Source of the DNA: Brumimicrobium sp041655765
Lineage (GTDB): Bacteria > Bacteroidota > Bacteroidia > Flavobacteriales_D > Crocinitomicaceae
Reading direction: 5' to 3'
DNA length: 52,189 bases
Assembly (NCBI GenBank): GCA_041655765.1
Contig: JBBAEU010000017.1
Coordinates: forward strand, 1-52,189
The stretch's first letter is position 1; each line of letters begins with the position of its first letter. The notes below the pieces were generated by a model. That model had not been told where the DNA came from. It saw nothing but the letters and a program-made list of their open reading frames with translations, and ran no database searches. Positions 36,893 to 46,087 of this stretch are shown here, one piece after another. A program made the position numbers and the translations under genes.

Positions 36893-38149
36893 TTAATTTT
36901 TATTATTAATTTTTGAGGGATAAGACAGAAAGTATTTCTCTACAGGCGCTGATAAAGCATGAATATTTAAGTTATCGGCAGCTAAACTGACATCTTTAAT
37001 TGTTCCGTCTTTCATCAATAAATTTATGTTTTCCTTTTTTTCGTTATATGCGTTATTCCTTAATATATCTGTGTGTACGAAGTATTTAACATCTTCTTCT
37101 GAAATGTTAAATGCTTTCATTGTGGCTTCTGTTTTTGCTTGGATTTCTGTTTGAGAAAAAGGAGTTTTGGAAATTTTAATTTTTGAAAGCTTTCTATTGA
37201 TTAATTGGCTGGCTAAAAGCGAAAGGATTTTATCTTCGTGATATTGCCATACCTTAATTGAACCCATGATATCAATATCATCCAACAATGCAAATTGATT
37301 TATTATGTTTCTATCATATTCTAATTGCTCTTTAGAAAAGTCATTTTCCAGAAAGAATTGAAAAGAAGGACTAGCAAATAAAGTAACCCCACTTTTCGTC
37401 AATTCTTTGGCTCTACGCAAAATAAAAGTCAACATCACCTCTGATGAAACTACTGTTTTGTGCATATAAACTTGCCAATACATGATTCTGCGAGCAACCA
37501 AAAACTTCTCAACAGAATAAATTCCTTTTTCTTCAACAACCAACTGATTGTCAAATACATTAAGCATGGTTATTAATCGGTCACTTCCTATAACTCCTTC
37601 TGTTACTCCAGTAAAATAACTATCGCGATTAAGGTAATCCATTCTGTCCATATCCAATTGACCAGAAACAAGTTGATGTAAAAATGGTTTGTGGTACTTA
37701 TCTTCAAAAATCTGAATGGCTAGATTTAATTTTCCTTCAAATTCTTCGGATAATCGCTTCATAAAGAGAGTAGAAATATGTTCATGACTCACAGACTTTA
37801 TGATGTCGTGTTCCAAAGTATGACTAAAAGGTCCGTGACCAATATCGTGTAAAAGAATAGCAATCAAAACACCCGTTTCTTCTTCATCCGAAATTTCAAC
37901 TCCTTTGTTGCGAAGTGTTTGAATGGCTTTTATCATTAAATGTGTTGCTCCAATTGCATGTGCAAATCGGGTGTGAAGTGAGCCAGGATAAACCAAATGG
38001 GATAACCCAAGTTGCTTTATTCGCCTAAGCCTTTGAAAAAAGGGATGCTCGATAATATCGAAAATAATATCCTTTTTCAAAGAAATAAAACCATAAACTG
38101 GGTCGTTAATAATTTTCTTCTTATTATTTGTGTTGTGTATTGAACGCAA
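36893..38149 (-). CDS. HD-domain phosphohydrolase (dGTPase-like)
   Basis: A 418-residue protein of the HD superfamily: INDPVYGFISL at the start, HTRFAHAIGATHLM, and the metal-binding pair in LLHDIGHGPFSHTLEHDI, then SGQLDMDRMDYLNRDSYFTG. Relatives hydrolyse dNTPs, but the substrate of this clade is unproven. It heads the leftward lpx run, a common Bacteroidota order. The annotated start is TTG; no in-frame ATG precedes the conserved NDPVYG region, so the exact start is uncertain. It diverges from porX. Confidence 0.85.
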   Translation of the reverse strand: MRSIHNTNNKKKIINDPVYGFISLKKDIIFDIIEHPFFQRLRRIKQLGLSHLVYPGSLHTRFAHAIGATHLMIKAIQTLRNKGVEISDEEETGVLIAILLHDIGHGPFSHTLEHDIIKSVSHEHISTLFMKRLSEEFEGKLNLAIQIFEDKYHKPFLHQLVSGQLDMDRMDYLNRDSYFTGVTEGVIGSDRLITMLNVFDNQLVVEEKGIYSVEKFLVARRIMYWQVYMHKTVVSSEVMLTFILRRAKELTKSGVTLFASPSFQFFLENDFSKEQLEYDRNIINQFALLDDIDIMGSIKVWQYHEDKILSLLASQLINRKLSKIKISKTPFSQTEIQAKTEATMKAFNISEEDVKYFVHTDILRNNAYNEKKENINLLMKDGTIKDVSLAADNLNIHALSAPVEKYFLSYPSKINNKN

Positions 38150-38195
38150 ATCCTTAATTTTATAAATAAATTGTAAATTTAAAAATAATCATAAT

Positions 38196-39737
38196 ATGCA
38201 GACAAAAATTCTTTGGGCAGATGACGAAATTGACTTATTAAAACCACATATTATCTTTTTAAACCAAAAAGGATACATAGTTGAGTCCGTAAAAAGTGGA
38301 AGTGAGGCAATCGAAAAATGTTTAGAAAACGATTATGATATTATTTTTTTAGACGAGAATATGCCAGGAATTTCTGGATTGGATGCATTGAGTCAGATTA
38401 AGGAAATTAAACCATTGATTCCGATTGTTATGATTACCAAAAGTGAGGAAGAAAGCATCATGGAAGAAGCAATTGGTGGGAAAATTGCCGATTATTTGAT
38501 CAAACCAGTTAATCCAAATCAAATTTTACTGAGTTTAAAAAAGAATTTAGATCAAAGCAAATTGGTTTCTGAAAAGGTAAATACAGATTACCAAAGAGAA
38601 TTTCGTAAAATTGGGATGGAATTAAACGACCGCCTAAATGCCGAGGAATGGGCGGATTTATATAAACGTTTGGTGAATTGGGATTTGGAGTTTGCAAAAT
38701 TGGAAGACCAAGGAATGCAAGAGGTTTTTGATATGCAAATGAAAGAAGCCAACAATTCTTTTGTACGATTTATTGAAGATAATTATTTGAATTGGATAAA
38801 CGGAGTAGAAGAAAGTCCACAAATGCTGCATACATTATTCAAAAATAAAATTGCACCAAATTTGAATGAACAAGTTTATTTGTTTGTTATCGATAATTTG
38901 AGATACGACCAATACAGGGGGTTACGTGCGGAATTAGGGAAGTATTTTTCGTTTCAAAATGAGGAAATTATTTATTCTATTTTGCCAACAGCAACGCAGT
39001 ATGCTAGAAATTCATTTTTCGCAGGACTGTTACCAAGTGAAATTCAAAAAAGATTTCCGCAATATTGGGTCGGAGAGAACGAAGATGACGGGAAAAATAA
39101 TTTTGAGAAGGAACTTCTTGCAAAACAGCTAGAACGACTGGGATTAGATGTTAAATTAGGGTATAGAAAAGTAACCAATCTCGACCAAGGTAAAAAACTG
39201 TTAGATAATATTAATCAATTAAAAAGTAATGACTTAAACGTGATTGTCTATAATTTTGTCGATATGCTTTCTCATGCGCGTACAGACATGAAAGTTATTC
39301 GAGAATTAGCAGATGATGAAGCTGCGTATCGTTCCTTAACTACGAGTTGGTTCGAACACTCTCCATTGAATGATATCATGAAAGAAGTTGCGAAAACAGG
39401 TGCAAAAGTGTTTATTACAACCGACCATGGTACGGTTAAAGTAAACAAGCCTGTAAAGATTGTTGGGCTAAAAGATACCAATACCAATTTACGCTATAAA
39501 TTTGGAAAAAACCTAAAATTCAATCACAAAGAGGTGTTTGAAATTCAAAGGCCAGAAGATGCATTTTTACCAAAAGAAAATCTGTCGGATGTCTTTGTGT
39601 TTTGTAGGAATAATGACTTTTTTGTGTATCCAAATAATTTGAATTATTATGCCAAATATTACGCAAATACTTTTCAACATGGAGGTATTTCACTGGAGGA
39701 AATATTGATTCCGTTTGCCGAAATGAAAGGAAAGTAA
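38196..39737 (+). CDS. porX: PorX-type response regulator with PglZ domain
   Basis: A 513-residue two-domain regulator of the type IX secretion system. The receiver (about 1-120) has DDE at 9-11, phosphoacceptor D53 in IIFLDENMPG and K in YLIKPVN. A helical linker follows. The PglZ/alkaline-phosphatase-like domain (about 205-510) has VIDNLRYDQYRG, TATQYARNSFFAG, VYNFVDMLSHART and TTDHGTVKV metal-site motifs. In known species PorX works with the kinase PorY and SigP to drive T9SS genes. The T9SS cargo elsewhere in this window is consistent. Confidence 0.93.
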   Translation: MQTKILWADDEIDLLKPHIIFLNQKGYIVESVKSGSEAIEKCLENDYDIIFLDENMPGISGLDALSQIKEIKPLIPIVMITKSEEESIMEEAIGGKIADYLIKPVNPNQILLSLKKNLDQSKLVSEKVNTDYQREFRKIGMELNDRLNAEEWADLYKRLVNWDLEFAKLEDQGMQEVFDMQMKEANNSFVRFIEDNYLNWINGVEESPQMLHTLFKNKIAPNLNEQVYLFVIDNLRYDQYRGLRAELGKYFSFQNEEIIYSILPTATQYARNSFFAGLLPSEIQKRFPQYWVGENEDDGKNNFEKELLAKQLERLGLDVKLGYRKVTNLDQGKKLLDNINQLKSNDLNVIVYNFVDMLSHARTDMKVIRELADDEAAYRSLTTSWFEHSPLNDIMKEVAKTGAKVFITTDHGTVKVNKPVKIVGLKDTNTNLRYKFGKNLKFNHKEVFEIQRPEDAFLPKENLSDVFVFCRNNDFFVYPNNLNYYAKYYANTFQHGGISLEEILIPFAEMKGK

Positions 39738-39801
39738 GTTGAAGCTAATGCACAGTAAAACCTCCTAATAAATCAATTGGAAGAATTAATAATAAAGTCA
39801 A

Positions 39802-40218
39802 ATGAAATTTTACGCTAATCGAGAAGAAGATTTAAAAGTGATTGCTAAGGAATTTAAAAAACTTTTAAATGACCACAAAGTTTTTGCCTTCTATGGTGAA
39901 ATGGGTGTTGGTAAAACCACTTTTATTTCGTATCTTGCTAAAGAATTGGGGGTGAAAGAACAAGTGAATTCTCCTACTTTCGGATATGTGAATCAATACT
40001 TTAGTGAAAAATTTGGAACTATTTATCATTTTGATTTATATAGAATAAGTGATGAAGAAGAGGCATACGATATAGGAATTGAAGAATATATTTATGACGA
40101 AAACATAGTTTTTTTAGAGTGGTCAGAGAATATTGAGAAACTTTTGCCAGAAAATCACGTAAAGGTTGTTATCACTAAGACTGATAATGAACAACGAGAG
40201 ATTGAAATTGAATTATGA
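39802..40218 (+). CDS. tsaE: tRNA threonylcarbamoyladenosine ATPase TsaE
   Basis: A 138-residue P-loop ATPase needed for t6A37 modification of tRNAs reading ANN codons, acting with TsaB and TsaD. The Walker A motif is GEMGVGKTTF, followed by SPTFGYVNQY and YHFDLYRI, then FLEWSENI (Walker B region). Its last four bases (ATGA) overlap the start of ald, indicating translational coupling. Confidence 0.95.
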   Translation: MKFYANREEDLKVIAKEFKKLLNDHKVFAFYGEMGVGKTTFISYLAKELGVKEQVNSPTFGYVNQYFSEKFGTIYHFDLYRISDEEEAYDIGIEEYIYDENIVFLEWSENIEKLLPENHVKVVITKTDNEQREIEIEL

Positions 40219-41435
40219 AAACAGATCCAGAAATTGTTAAGTCCCTGATGAAAGAGGGGAAACTTCTTCCACAAGAGGAAATGTTGGAGATTGCTCGTAA
40301 GAAAGATAGCCTTCAGATTGGCGTTCCTAAAGAATATGCGTTTCAAGAGCGAAGAGTAGCTATTACACCAGAAGCCGTTGCCTTGTTGGTTGCCAATGGT
40401 CATCAAATTCGAATTGAAACAAAAGCTGGCGAAAATGCGAGTTTTCCTGATAGAGAATACGCTGAGGTAGGTGCTGAAATCTGTTATGATAGAAAAAAAG
40501 TTTTTGAATGTGACATTATTTTAAAGGTCTCACCACTTACAGATGAAGAAGTTGAAATGATGAAAGTAGGGCAAACATTGATTTCCGCTTTACAAATTAC
40601 CATGCAACCAAAACAAATTCTCCAAAAGTTAATGCAAAAAAAGGTTACTGCTATTGCGTGGGATTACATGCGTGATGATGAAGGTCATTTCCCTGTTGTT
40701 CGCGCAATGGGAGAAATTGCAGGAAATACTTCGATTTTGGTTGCTTCCGAACTTCTAAATTCATTTAAAGATGGAAAAGGAGTCATGTTAGGAGGAATTG
40801 CTGGCGTACCACCAACAGAAGTTGTGATTTTAGGCGCAGGAACTGTTGGAGAATATGCCACTAGAACCGCTTTTGGCTTGGGATGCTCTGTTAAGGTTTT
40901 CGATGATGATATTGCAAAATTAAGGCGTTTGCAGAATTCCGTTGGTAGTAGAATTTTTACATCCATTATTCAACCAAAAGTTTTGAGTAAAGCACTCAAA
41001 AGGGCAGATGTTGTCATTGGTGCAATTCGTTCGCCATTTGGAAGAACGCCTTGTATTGTTAACGAAGATATGGTTAGAAACATGAAACAAGGCGCTATCA
41101 TTATAGATGTGAGTATCGACCAAGGTGGATGTTTTGAAACCTCAGAACTTACAAACCACGAGAATCCAACTTTTGAAAAACATGGTGTTACACATTACTG
41201 CGTACCTAATATCGCATCAAGGGTATCAAGAACAGCATCTTTTGCTATTTCTAATATTTTTGCTCCAGTTTTAATCTCAATGGGAGATAAAGGCGGATGT
41301 GCTGGGCTTATCAAACATGACTTTGGCTTTAGAAGTGGAGTTTATATGTATAAAGGAACTTTAACAAGCGAGGTTTTAGGTAAAATATTCAATCTGAACT
41401 ATAAAAATATAGAACTTTTGGTTTTAGGAATGTAA
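40215..41435 (+). CDS. ald: Alanine dehydrogenase
   Basis: A 406-residue NAD-dependent enzyme converting L-alanine to pyruvate and ammonia. The substrate domain has QIGVPKEYAFQERRVAITPE and AGENASFPDREY. The Rossmann motif VVILGAGTVGEYATRTA lies in the middle, followed by IIDVSIDQGGCFETS and HYCVPNIASRVSRTAS. An N-terminal extension of about 35 residues precedes the conserved start, as in the Bacteroidota form. It overlaps tsaE by four bases in a porX-tsaE-ald order. Confidence 0.9.
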   Translation: MKTDPEIVKSLMKEGKLLPQEEMLEIARKKDSLQIGVPKEYAFQERRVAITPEAVALLVANGHQIRIETKAGENASFPDREYAEVGAEICYDRKKVFECDIILKVSPLTDEEVEMMKVGQTLISALQITMQPKQILQKLMQKKVTAIAWDYMRDDEGHFPVVRAMGEIAGNTSILVASELLNSFKDGKGVMLGGIAGVPPTEVVILGAGTVGEYATRTAFGLGCSVKVFDDDIAKLRRLQNSVGSRIFTSIIQPKVLSKALKRADVVIGAIRSPFGRTPCIVNEDMVRNMKQGAIIIDVSIDQGGCFETSELTNHENPTFEKHGVTHYCVPNIASRVSRTASFAISNIFAPVLISMGDKGGCAGLIKHDFGFRSGVYMYKGTLTSEVLGKIFNLNYKNIELLVLGM

Positions 41436-41477
41436 AACTCCTCGCATAATATTAACTTTACAACCAAATAAGAAAAA

Positions 41478-42188
41478 ATGAAAAAAGGTTTTGGACGAAG
41501 ATTAATGCTTTATTTGGTGGGAGTGGTTTTGGGTTCGATTCTGATTTATCCATTATTCATGAATCGTAGTTGCAACTGGCTACCTGGAGATCGTGTTAAA
41601 CTGACTATTTTTAGAAAGCTAATCGTTGTTCCTGATGACCAAAAAGTGGCGCTAAATGAGTTAGGCATTGATAAATCAACTGTCGGAACATATTTATCAC
41701 AAGAAGATATAGATTTCTCTGAAAGTTTAAAAGACTTAGGGGTTTATCCAAAAGTTTATGTTTTTAAGAAAAATGAAAAATATCCAAAAAGAGTTCAGCT
41801 TTCATTTTATGAGGACAGTTATATCGCTGTTTTACATGTCTTGGAAGATGATGAAACGCCCCAAAGATATGAAAACCTACAAGGGTTTGGGGAAATTTAT
41901 AGAATCCCAGCAGATTCTGCATTGGTAAAGATTGATAACTCGAATTATATTCAATGCAAGGCTAGGGGATTGGCTACGACAGATTACAAACAAATCATTC
42001 AAGATATTAAAAATACGGGGCGAATTGATTTCTCTAAAAGTGATTTGATGCTAACAAAAGCTGAACAGCAACTTCTTTTTACCCAAAACGACACTTTGCA
42101 AGTCGAAGCGAAAACAATTTGGTTTAAAGAAAGAATCAATTTTAAGGATTTTTACTGGGATGAAAAACTGCCTTGCGAAGAGAATTGA
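41478..42188 (+). CDS. Unknown membrane-anchored protein
   Basis: A 236-residue protein I do not recognise. A basic N terminus (MKKGFGRRLMLYLVG) and one hydrophobic segment (about 9-27) anchor it; the remainder is soluble, with an early Cys in NRSCNWLPGDRVK and a basic/acidic body. It starts 42 bases after ald in the same direction and is probably part of that transcript. No enzymatic motif is seen. Confidence 0.75.
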   Translation: MKKGFGRRLMLYLVGVVLGSILIYPLFMNRSCNWLPGDRVKLTIFRKLIVVPDDQKVALNELGIDKSTVGTYLSQEDIDFSESLKDLGVYPKVYVFKKNEKYPKRVQLSFYEDSYIAVLHVLEDDETPQRYENLQGFGEIYRIPADSALVKIDNSNYIQCKARGLATTDYKQIIQDIKNTGRIDFSKSDLMLTKAEQQLLFTQNDTLQVEAKTIWFKERINFKDFYWDEKLPCEEN

Positions 42189-42219
42189 TTTTTAAACATC
42201 AGATTTGGTAAAATATTTT

Positions 42220-42320
42220 GGGCGTGCCCCTGCGGGTCGGGCTTTTCGTTGCAAGTCCTCATTCGTTCCTCATTGTGGGCTTTCCACTGCAATCCCTCAC
42301 GCAAAGTGGATTCTCTGGGT
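42220..42320. repeat. GC-rich structured interspersed repeat
   Basis: The segment opens GGGCGTGCCCCTGCGGGTCG and continues GGGCTTTTCGTTGCAAGTCC, then GTGGGCTTTCCACTGCAATCC and CTCACGC. It is far richer in G+C than its surroundings, and its CGGGTCGGGCTTTTCG / GGGCTTTCCACTGCAAT phrasing resembles an intergenic repeat I recall from many Bacteroidota. It contains no ORF. Function unknown. Confidence 0.6.
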
Positions 42321-42508
42321 TGTGCTTTGTTGTTAAAGAACGTAGGCAGAACTAACGACTTGATTCATAGAAAGTGGAAAACTAAAAGTTCCTAATGAAC
42401 CTTAACGTCTTCATGGTTGAAAAAACATTAAGAAGTTAAGAATAATTAAGTCTTAATGGTATGAATATAGGAAACGCAAATTAAAATCTCCGTGTTAAAT
42501 TCTAACCA
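42321..42508. other. Intergenic strip after the GC-rich repeat
   Basis: No gene. It contains CATTAAGA ... TCTTAATG inverted half-sites (about 42428-42462) and phrases (AACCTTAACGTCTTCATGG, AAAATCTCCGTG) that look like further degenerate interspersed-repeat text. Confidence 0.3.
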
Positions 42509-43348
42509 CTATCTATTCAATATAGACATCAAAATATAGAGAATGATAATTATCGGAATTGCCCAAACCCAAAGTGCAGCAATGCAAATTATAGCAAAAA
42601 GTAGAAAAATAAATCTAATTTTATTGTTTTTCCATGAGAAATCCTTGAATTTTAACGAAAACAAAGGTATTTCTGCGATTAAAAGCAATGAGAAAAGAAC
42701 AACCAAAGGAATTAAAATTGAGGGTTGAATAAGATAAGTAGAAATGAAAGTTTTCCAGTTGTTTAGTTGAAATCCGTCCCACAACATCAAAGCAAAAGAT
42801 GCGAAGAATAAACTGTTTGCTGGTGTTGGCAATCCTATAAAACCTGTTGTTTGTCTAATATCTAAATTGAATTTTGCCAATCTAAAAAGACTAAAAAACG
42901 GAATAATCAAACCAACAAAAGGAATGAATTTATAAATTCCGTAGAAATGTGTTGGCAGGTAACCCGACTGATTTCCAGCCAAATCATTGAAATAGACAGA
43001 AATCCAAAAATGAACACTGTGTCCCATCGTTCCTTCTAACCATAAGTTTTCTGCTTTTCCACCTTGCTCAATGATAATTTCAGTTGCGCCCGAAAGAATC
43101 AGCAAAACAAACACTATGATTCCAGGTGCAACACCAAATGTAACAATATCCGCTAAGGAATCTAATTGTTTTCCTAATTCTCCTTGCTGCTTTAAAATTC
43201 GTGCAACAAATCCGTCAAAAAAATCGAGTATGGCTCCAATAAGGATTGCAATTACAGCTAATTCTAATCTTCCTGAAAAAGCCAAAAGAATGCTAATCAC
43301 TCCAAAAAGAAGATTAAATCCTGTTAATATGTTTGCAATTTTAAACAT
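42509..43348 (-). CDS. pssA: CDP-diacylglycerol--serine O-phosphatidyltransferase
   Basis: A 279-residue integral membrane enzyme making phosphatidylserine, the precursor of phosphatidylethanolamine. The CDP-alcohol phosphatidyltransferase motif is complete: D42, D45-G46, A49-R50, G59, D63 and D67 (DFFDGFVAR, then GKQLDSLAD). Several transmembrane segments follow. The insert of about 60 residues between helices (LEGTMGHSVHFWISVYFND) is long. It converges with the ald-side genes. Confidence 0.9.
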   Translation of the reverse strand: MFKIANILTGFNLLFGVISILLAFSGRLELAVIAILIGAILDFFDGFVARILKQQGELGKQLDSLADIVTFGVAPGIIVFVLLILSGATEIIIEQGGKAENLWLEGTMGHSVHFWISVYFNDLAGNQSGYLPTHFYGIYKFIPFVGLIIPFFSLFRLAKFNLDIRQTTGFIGLPTPANSLFFASFALMLWDGFQLNNWKTFISTYLIQPSILIPLVVLFSLLLIAEIPLFSLKFKDFSWKNNKIRFIFLLFAIICIAALWVWAIPIIIILYILMSILNR

Positions 43349-43438
43349 GATTGCAAATTAACGAATAATCTTTTAAAGTCACGCCTTTTTTTGTTCATCT
43401 CACAAAAATCATCGAAATAAATTGTTGAGAACGACTTT

Positions 43439-44080
43439 TTAAGGAGCATTCAAACGCTCAATAAATTCCAGTTTTTCGTTTACCGCCATTTGATTGGGAT
43501 TACAGCCTGGTTTTCCTTCTGGAATTTCTATGCCTAAATCTTTATAAAATTCCACCCAATATTCATTAAAACTTCCAGTTTCAGAGTCTTTGAATGTCAT
43601 GGGGTATAAACCAAAAATAGAATCTTTAGCAAAGCTACGTTGAATTAAATCTGAACAATACAGCGCAGTATCAGATAAAATATAGGAATAGTTATAAGGT
43701 TTTCCAAGGAAAGTTTTAGCACTTTCTATTGCTGATGGGATTGTGTGATGATAGACATCTTTGAGACGGAAAATATCGATTGTATTGTCTTCGTAATAAG
43801 AAAGAAATGTTTGAAGTGAAACCCGCTCTGAACCATTCTTTGTACCCGCATGAATTACCCAAATCGTACTGTCTGTTTCAACTTCTACCATAGCAATATG
43901 ACTATAATGGTGGTTTTTGTCAGTCTGTGTGACTTTATCAATTGCGCCAGATAAATTCTCTTGTTTTGCAGAAACAAAAAGAAAATCACCTGATTGAAGA
44001 TTTGATGTATTTGGATCAGAAACACAAAAAGTAAGGAATAGGAGAGAAGATATTGAAAGAAGACTTAAACACAACTTCAT
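43439..44080 (-). CDS. YiiX-like permuted papain-fold lipoprotein
   Basis: A 213-residue probable lipoprotein: signal peptide MKLCLSLLSISSLLFLTFC with C19 as the lipobox cysteine. The permuted NlpC/P60-like hydrolase motifs are GDFLFV, the histidine in HHYSHIAMVEVE and the cysteine in LYCSDLIQRSF. Relatives cleave amide bonds in cell-wall or lipid substrates. It ends 9 bases beyond the pyrF stop on the same strand, so it is likely co-transcribed with pyrF. Confidence 0.8.
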   Translation of the reverse strand: MKLCLSLLSISSLLFLTFCVSDPNTSNLQSGDFLFVSAKQENLSGAIDKVTQTDKNHHYSHIAMVEVETDSTIWVIHAGTKNGSERVSLQTFLSYYEDNTIDIFRLKDVYHHTIPSAIESAKTFLGKPYNYSYILSDTALYCSDLIQRSFAKDSIFGLYPMTFKDSETGSFNEYWVEFYKDLGIEIPEGKPGCNPNQMAVNEKLEFIERLNAP

Positions 44081-44089
44081 AAGTGTAAT

Positions 44090-44911
44090 TTAAATGAATC
44101 CTTTTTGAAGGAGAATTGCTTCCATTTTCTGCTGAATTTCCTTAGCTTTTTTACCTGCTTCAACTGCAAAGTCAAGTTCTTGAGAAGCATAGATAATTCC
44201 TCTTGACGAGTTGACAATTAGTCCACAATCTTCATTCCATCCAAAATTTGATGTATCTTCTAAACTTCCACCTTGAGCGCCAATTCCTGGTACCAAAAAG
44301 AAGTTGTTTGGTACAATTTTCCGAACTTTTCCAATACCTTCAGCACGGGTTGCCCCGACAACATACATGATATTGTCAGAATTTCCCCATTTTGATGTTT
44401 TTTCTAAAACATGTTCATACAGTTTCTTCCCATTCATATCGGTAATAAACTGAAAATCCAACGCACCTTTGTTTGAGGTTAAAGCCAAGATAATCAATGT
44501 TTTATCTTTGTATTCTAAAAACGGTGTAACAGAATCTTCGCCCATATATGGAGCAATCGTAATTGCATCAAAATCCATGTATTCAAAAAAGGTTTTGGCA
44601 TAATACCTTGATGTATTTCCAATATCACCACGTTTTGCATCTGCAATGGTGAATTTATTCTTTGGGATATAATCCAACGTTTTTTTTAATGTTTCCCAGC
44701 CTTTTGGTCCCATACATTCGTAAAAAGCAATGTTTGGTTTGTATGCTACGGAATAATCTTTTGTAGCATCAATGATTGCTTTATTAAATTCGAAGATTGG
44801 ATCATCAAAATCTAAGAGGTGCTTAGGAATGAGACTTAAATCTGAATCTAAGCCTACACATAAAAATGACTTTTTCGCTTTGATTTCTTGTATGAGTTGT
44901 TGTTTGGTCAT
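44090..44911 (-). CDS. pyrF: Orotidine 5'-phosphate decarboxylase
   Basis: A 273-residue enzyme making UMP in pyrimidine synthesis. Motifs: FLCVGLDSDLSLIPKHLL, VAYKPNIAFYECMGPKGW and the catalytic DAKRGDIGNTSRYYAKTFF (D-x-K-xx-D), then FFLVPGIGAQGG and NSSRGIIYAS for phosphate binding. This is the longer (type 2) form. On the minus strand TATATTCG lies upstream, one base off the -7 consensus. Confidence 0.95.
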   Translation of the reverse strand: MTKQQLIQEIKAKKSFLCVGLDSDLSLIPKHLLDFDDPIFEFNKAIIDATKDYSVAYKPNIAFYECMGPKGWETLKKTLDYIPKNKFTIADAKRGDIGNTSRYYAKTFFEYMDFDAITIAPYMGEDSVTPFLEYKDKTLIILALTSNKGALDFQFITDMNGKKLYEHVLEKTSKWGNSDNIMYVVGATRAEGIGKVRKIVPNNFFLVPGIGAQGGSLEDTSNFGWNEDCGLIVNSSRGIIYASQELDFAVEAGKKAKEIQQKMEAILLQKGFI

Positions 44912-44989
44912 AAAACATCGAAAAATAAGAAGAACGAATATACAGTTTTTTAGTAAATATATAAATGCTTGTGTGTGATTTACTGTTGT

Positions 44990-46075
44990 TTATGCAACCT
45001 GTCCCTTCAACTTTTCAGCATTTTCAGCTAATTTTAGTGCCTCCAGCATCTCTGTAATATCACCATTCATAAAATTACTTAAGTTATACATGGTTTTATT
45101 AATTCTGTGGTCTGTAACCCTTCCTTGTGGATAATTGTATGTTCTAATTTTCGCAGAACGGTCACCCGTTGAAACCATTGATTTCCTTTCTGCGGCTCTT
45201 TCTTCATGTACTTTATCCAACTCGATTTGGTATAAACGTGAACGAAGTACGGAAAGCGCTTTTTCATAGTTTTTATGCTGAGAACGACCGTCTTGACATT
45301 CAACAACTAATCCCGTAGGAGTGTGCGTTAAACGAATGGCTGAATCTGTTTTGTTAATGTGCTGACCACCAGCTCCGGATGCACGAAAGGTGTCACGGCG
45401 AACATCATTCATGTTTAATTCAAAGTCAACTTCTTCGGCTTCAGGAAGAACTGCTACAGTAATCGCTGAAGTGTGTACACGACCTTGAGATTCAGTTTCA
45501 GGAACACGTTGAACACGGTGCACGCCCGATTCAAATTTCAGGGTTCCATATACACCGTCGCCTGTAATTTCCATTGAAATTTCTTTATATCCTTTTGTTC
45601 CACCTTCGTGCGAGTTAATGATTTCGTAGCCCCATCCTTTTTCTTTGAAATACATTGTGTACATTCTAAAAACATCTTCTACAAAAATACAAGATTCATC
45701 ACCTCCAGTTCCTGCTCTAATTTCCATAATGGCATTTTTATCATCTTCTGGATCTTTCGGAATCAACAAATACTTAATGGTTTCTTCGAGCTCTGGAAGT
45801 TTTTCTTCCAATTCTTCCAATTCCATTTCTGCCATTTCTTTCATTTCAGAATCTGTTGTCTCTTTCAACATTTTTTTTGTGGAATCGATGTTTTCTAGTA
45901 GAATTTTATATTCTTGAAATACTTTATCAATTCCCTCTAAATCTTTGTATTCTTTGTTTAATTTGACATATCGATTCATGTCAGCAATAATGTCAGGGTC
46001 AACAATCAACTGTCCCACTTCTTTAAAGCGATAATGAATAGCTTCTAATTTGCTTAATAATGTATTATTATTCAT
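44990..46075 (-). CDS. prfA: Peptide chain release factor 1
   Basis: A 361-residue class-I release factor for UAA/UAG. It has a helical N-terminal domain, a PCRF region, the codon-recognition tripeptide P-E-T in RVPETESQGR (RF1 signature P-x-T) and the peptidyl-hydrolysis GGQ motif in ASGAGGQHINKTDSA. The ending EERAAERKSMVSTGDRSAKIRTYN is family-typical. It starts 12 bases after purM on the same strand. Confidence 0.95.
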   Translation of the reverse strand: MNNNTLLSKLEAIHYRFKEVGQLIVDPDIIADMNRYVKLNKEYKDLEGIDKVFQEYKILLENIDSTKKMLKETTDSEMKEMAEMELEELEEKLPELEETIKYLLIPKDPEDDKNAIMEIRAGTGGDESCIFVEDVFRMYTMYFKEKGWGYEIINSHEGGTKGYKEISMEITGDGVYGTLKFESGVHRVQRVPETESQGRVHTSAITVAVLPEAEEVDFELNMNDVRRDTFRASGAGGQHINKTDSAIRLTHTPTGLVVECQDGRSQHKNYEKALSVLRSRLYQIELDKVHEERAAERKSMVSTGDRSAKIRTYNYPQGRVTDHRINKTMYNLSNFMNGDITEMLEALKLAENAEKLKGQVA

Positions 46076-46087
46076 AAAATATTTTGA

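Noticed and set aside
45608..45917. Two plus-strand ORFs inside prfA
   Set aside because: Phenylalanine- and serine-rich antisense translations of the acidic helical region of RF1.
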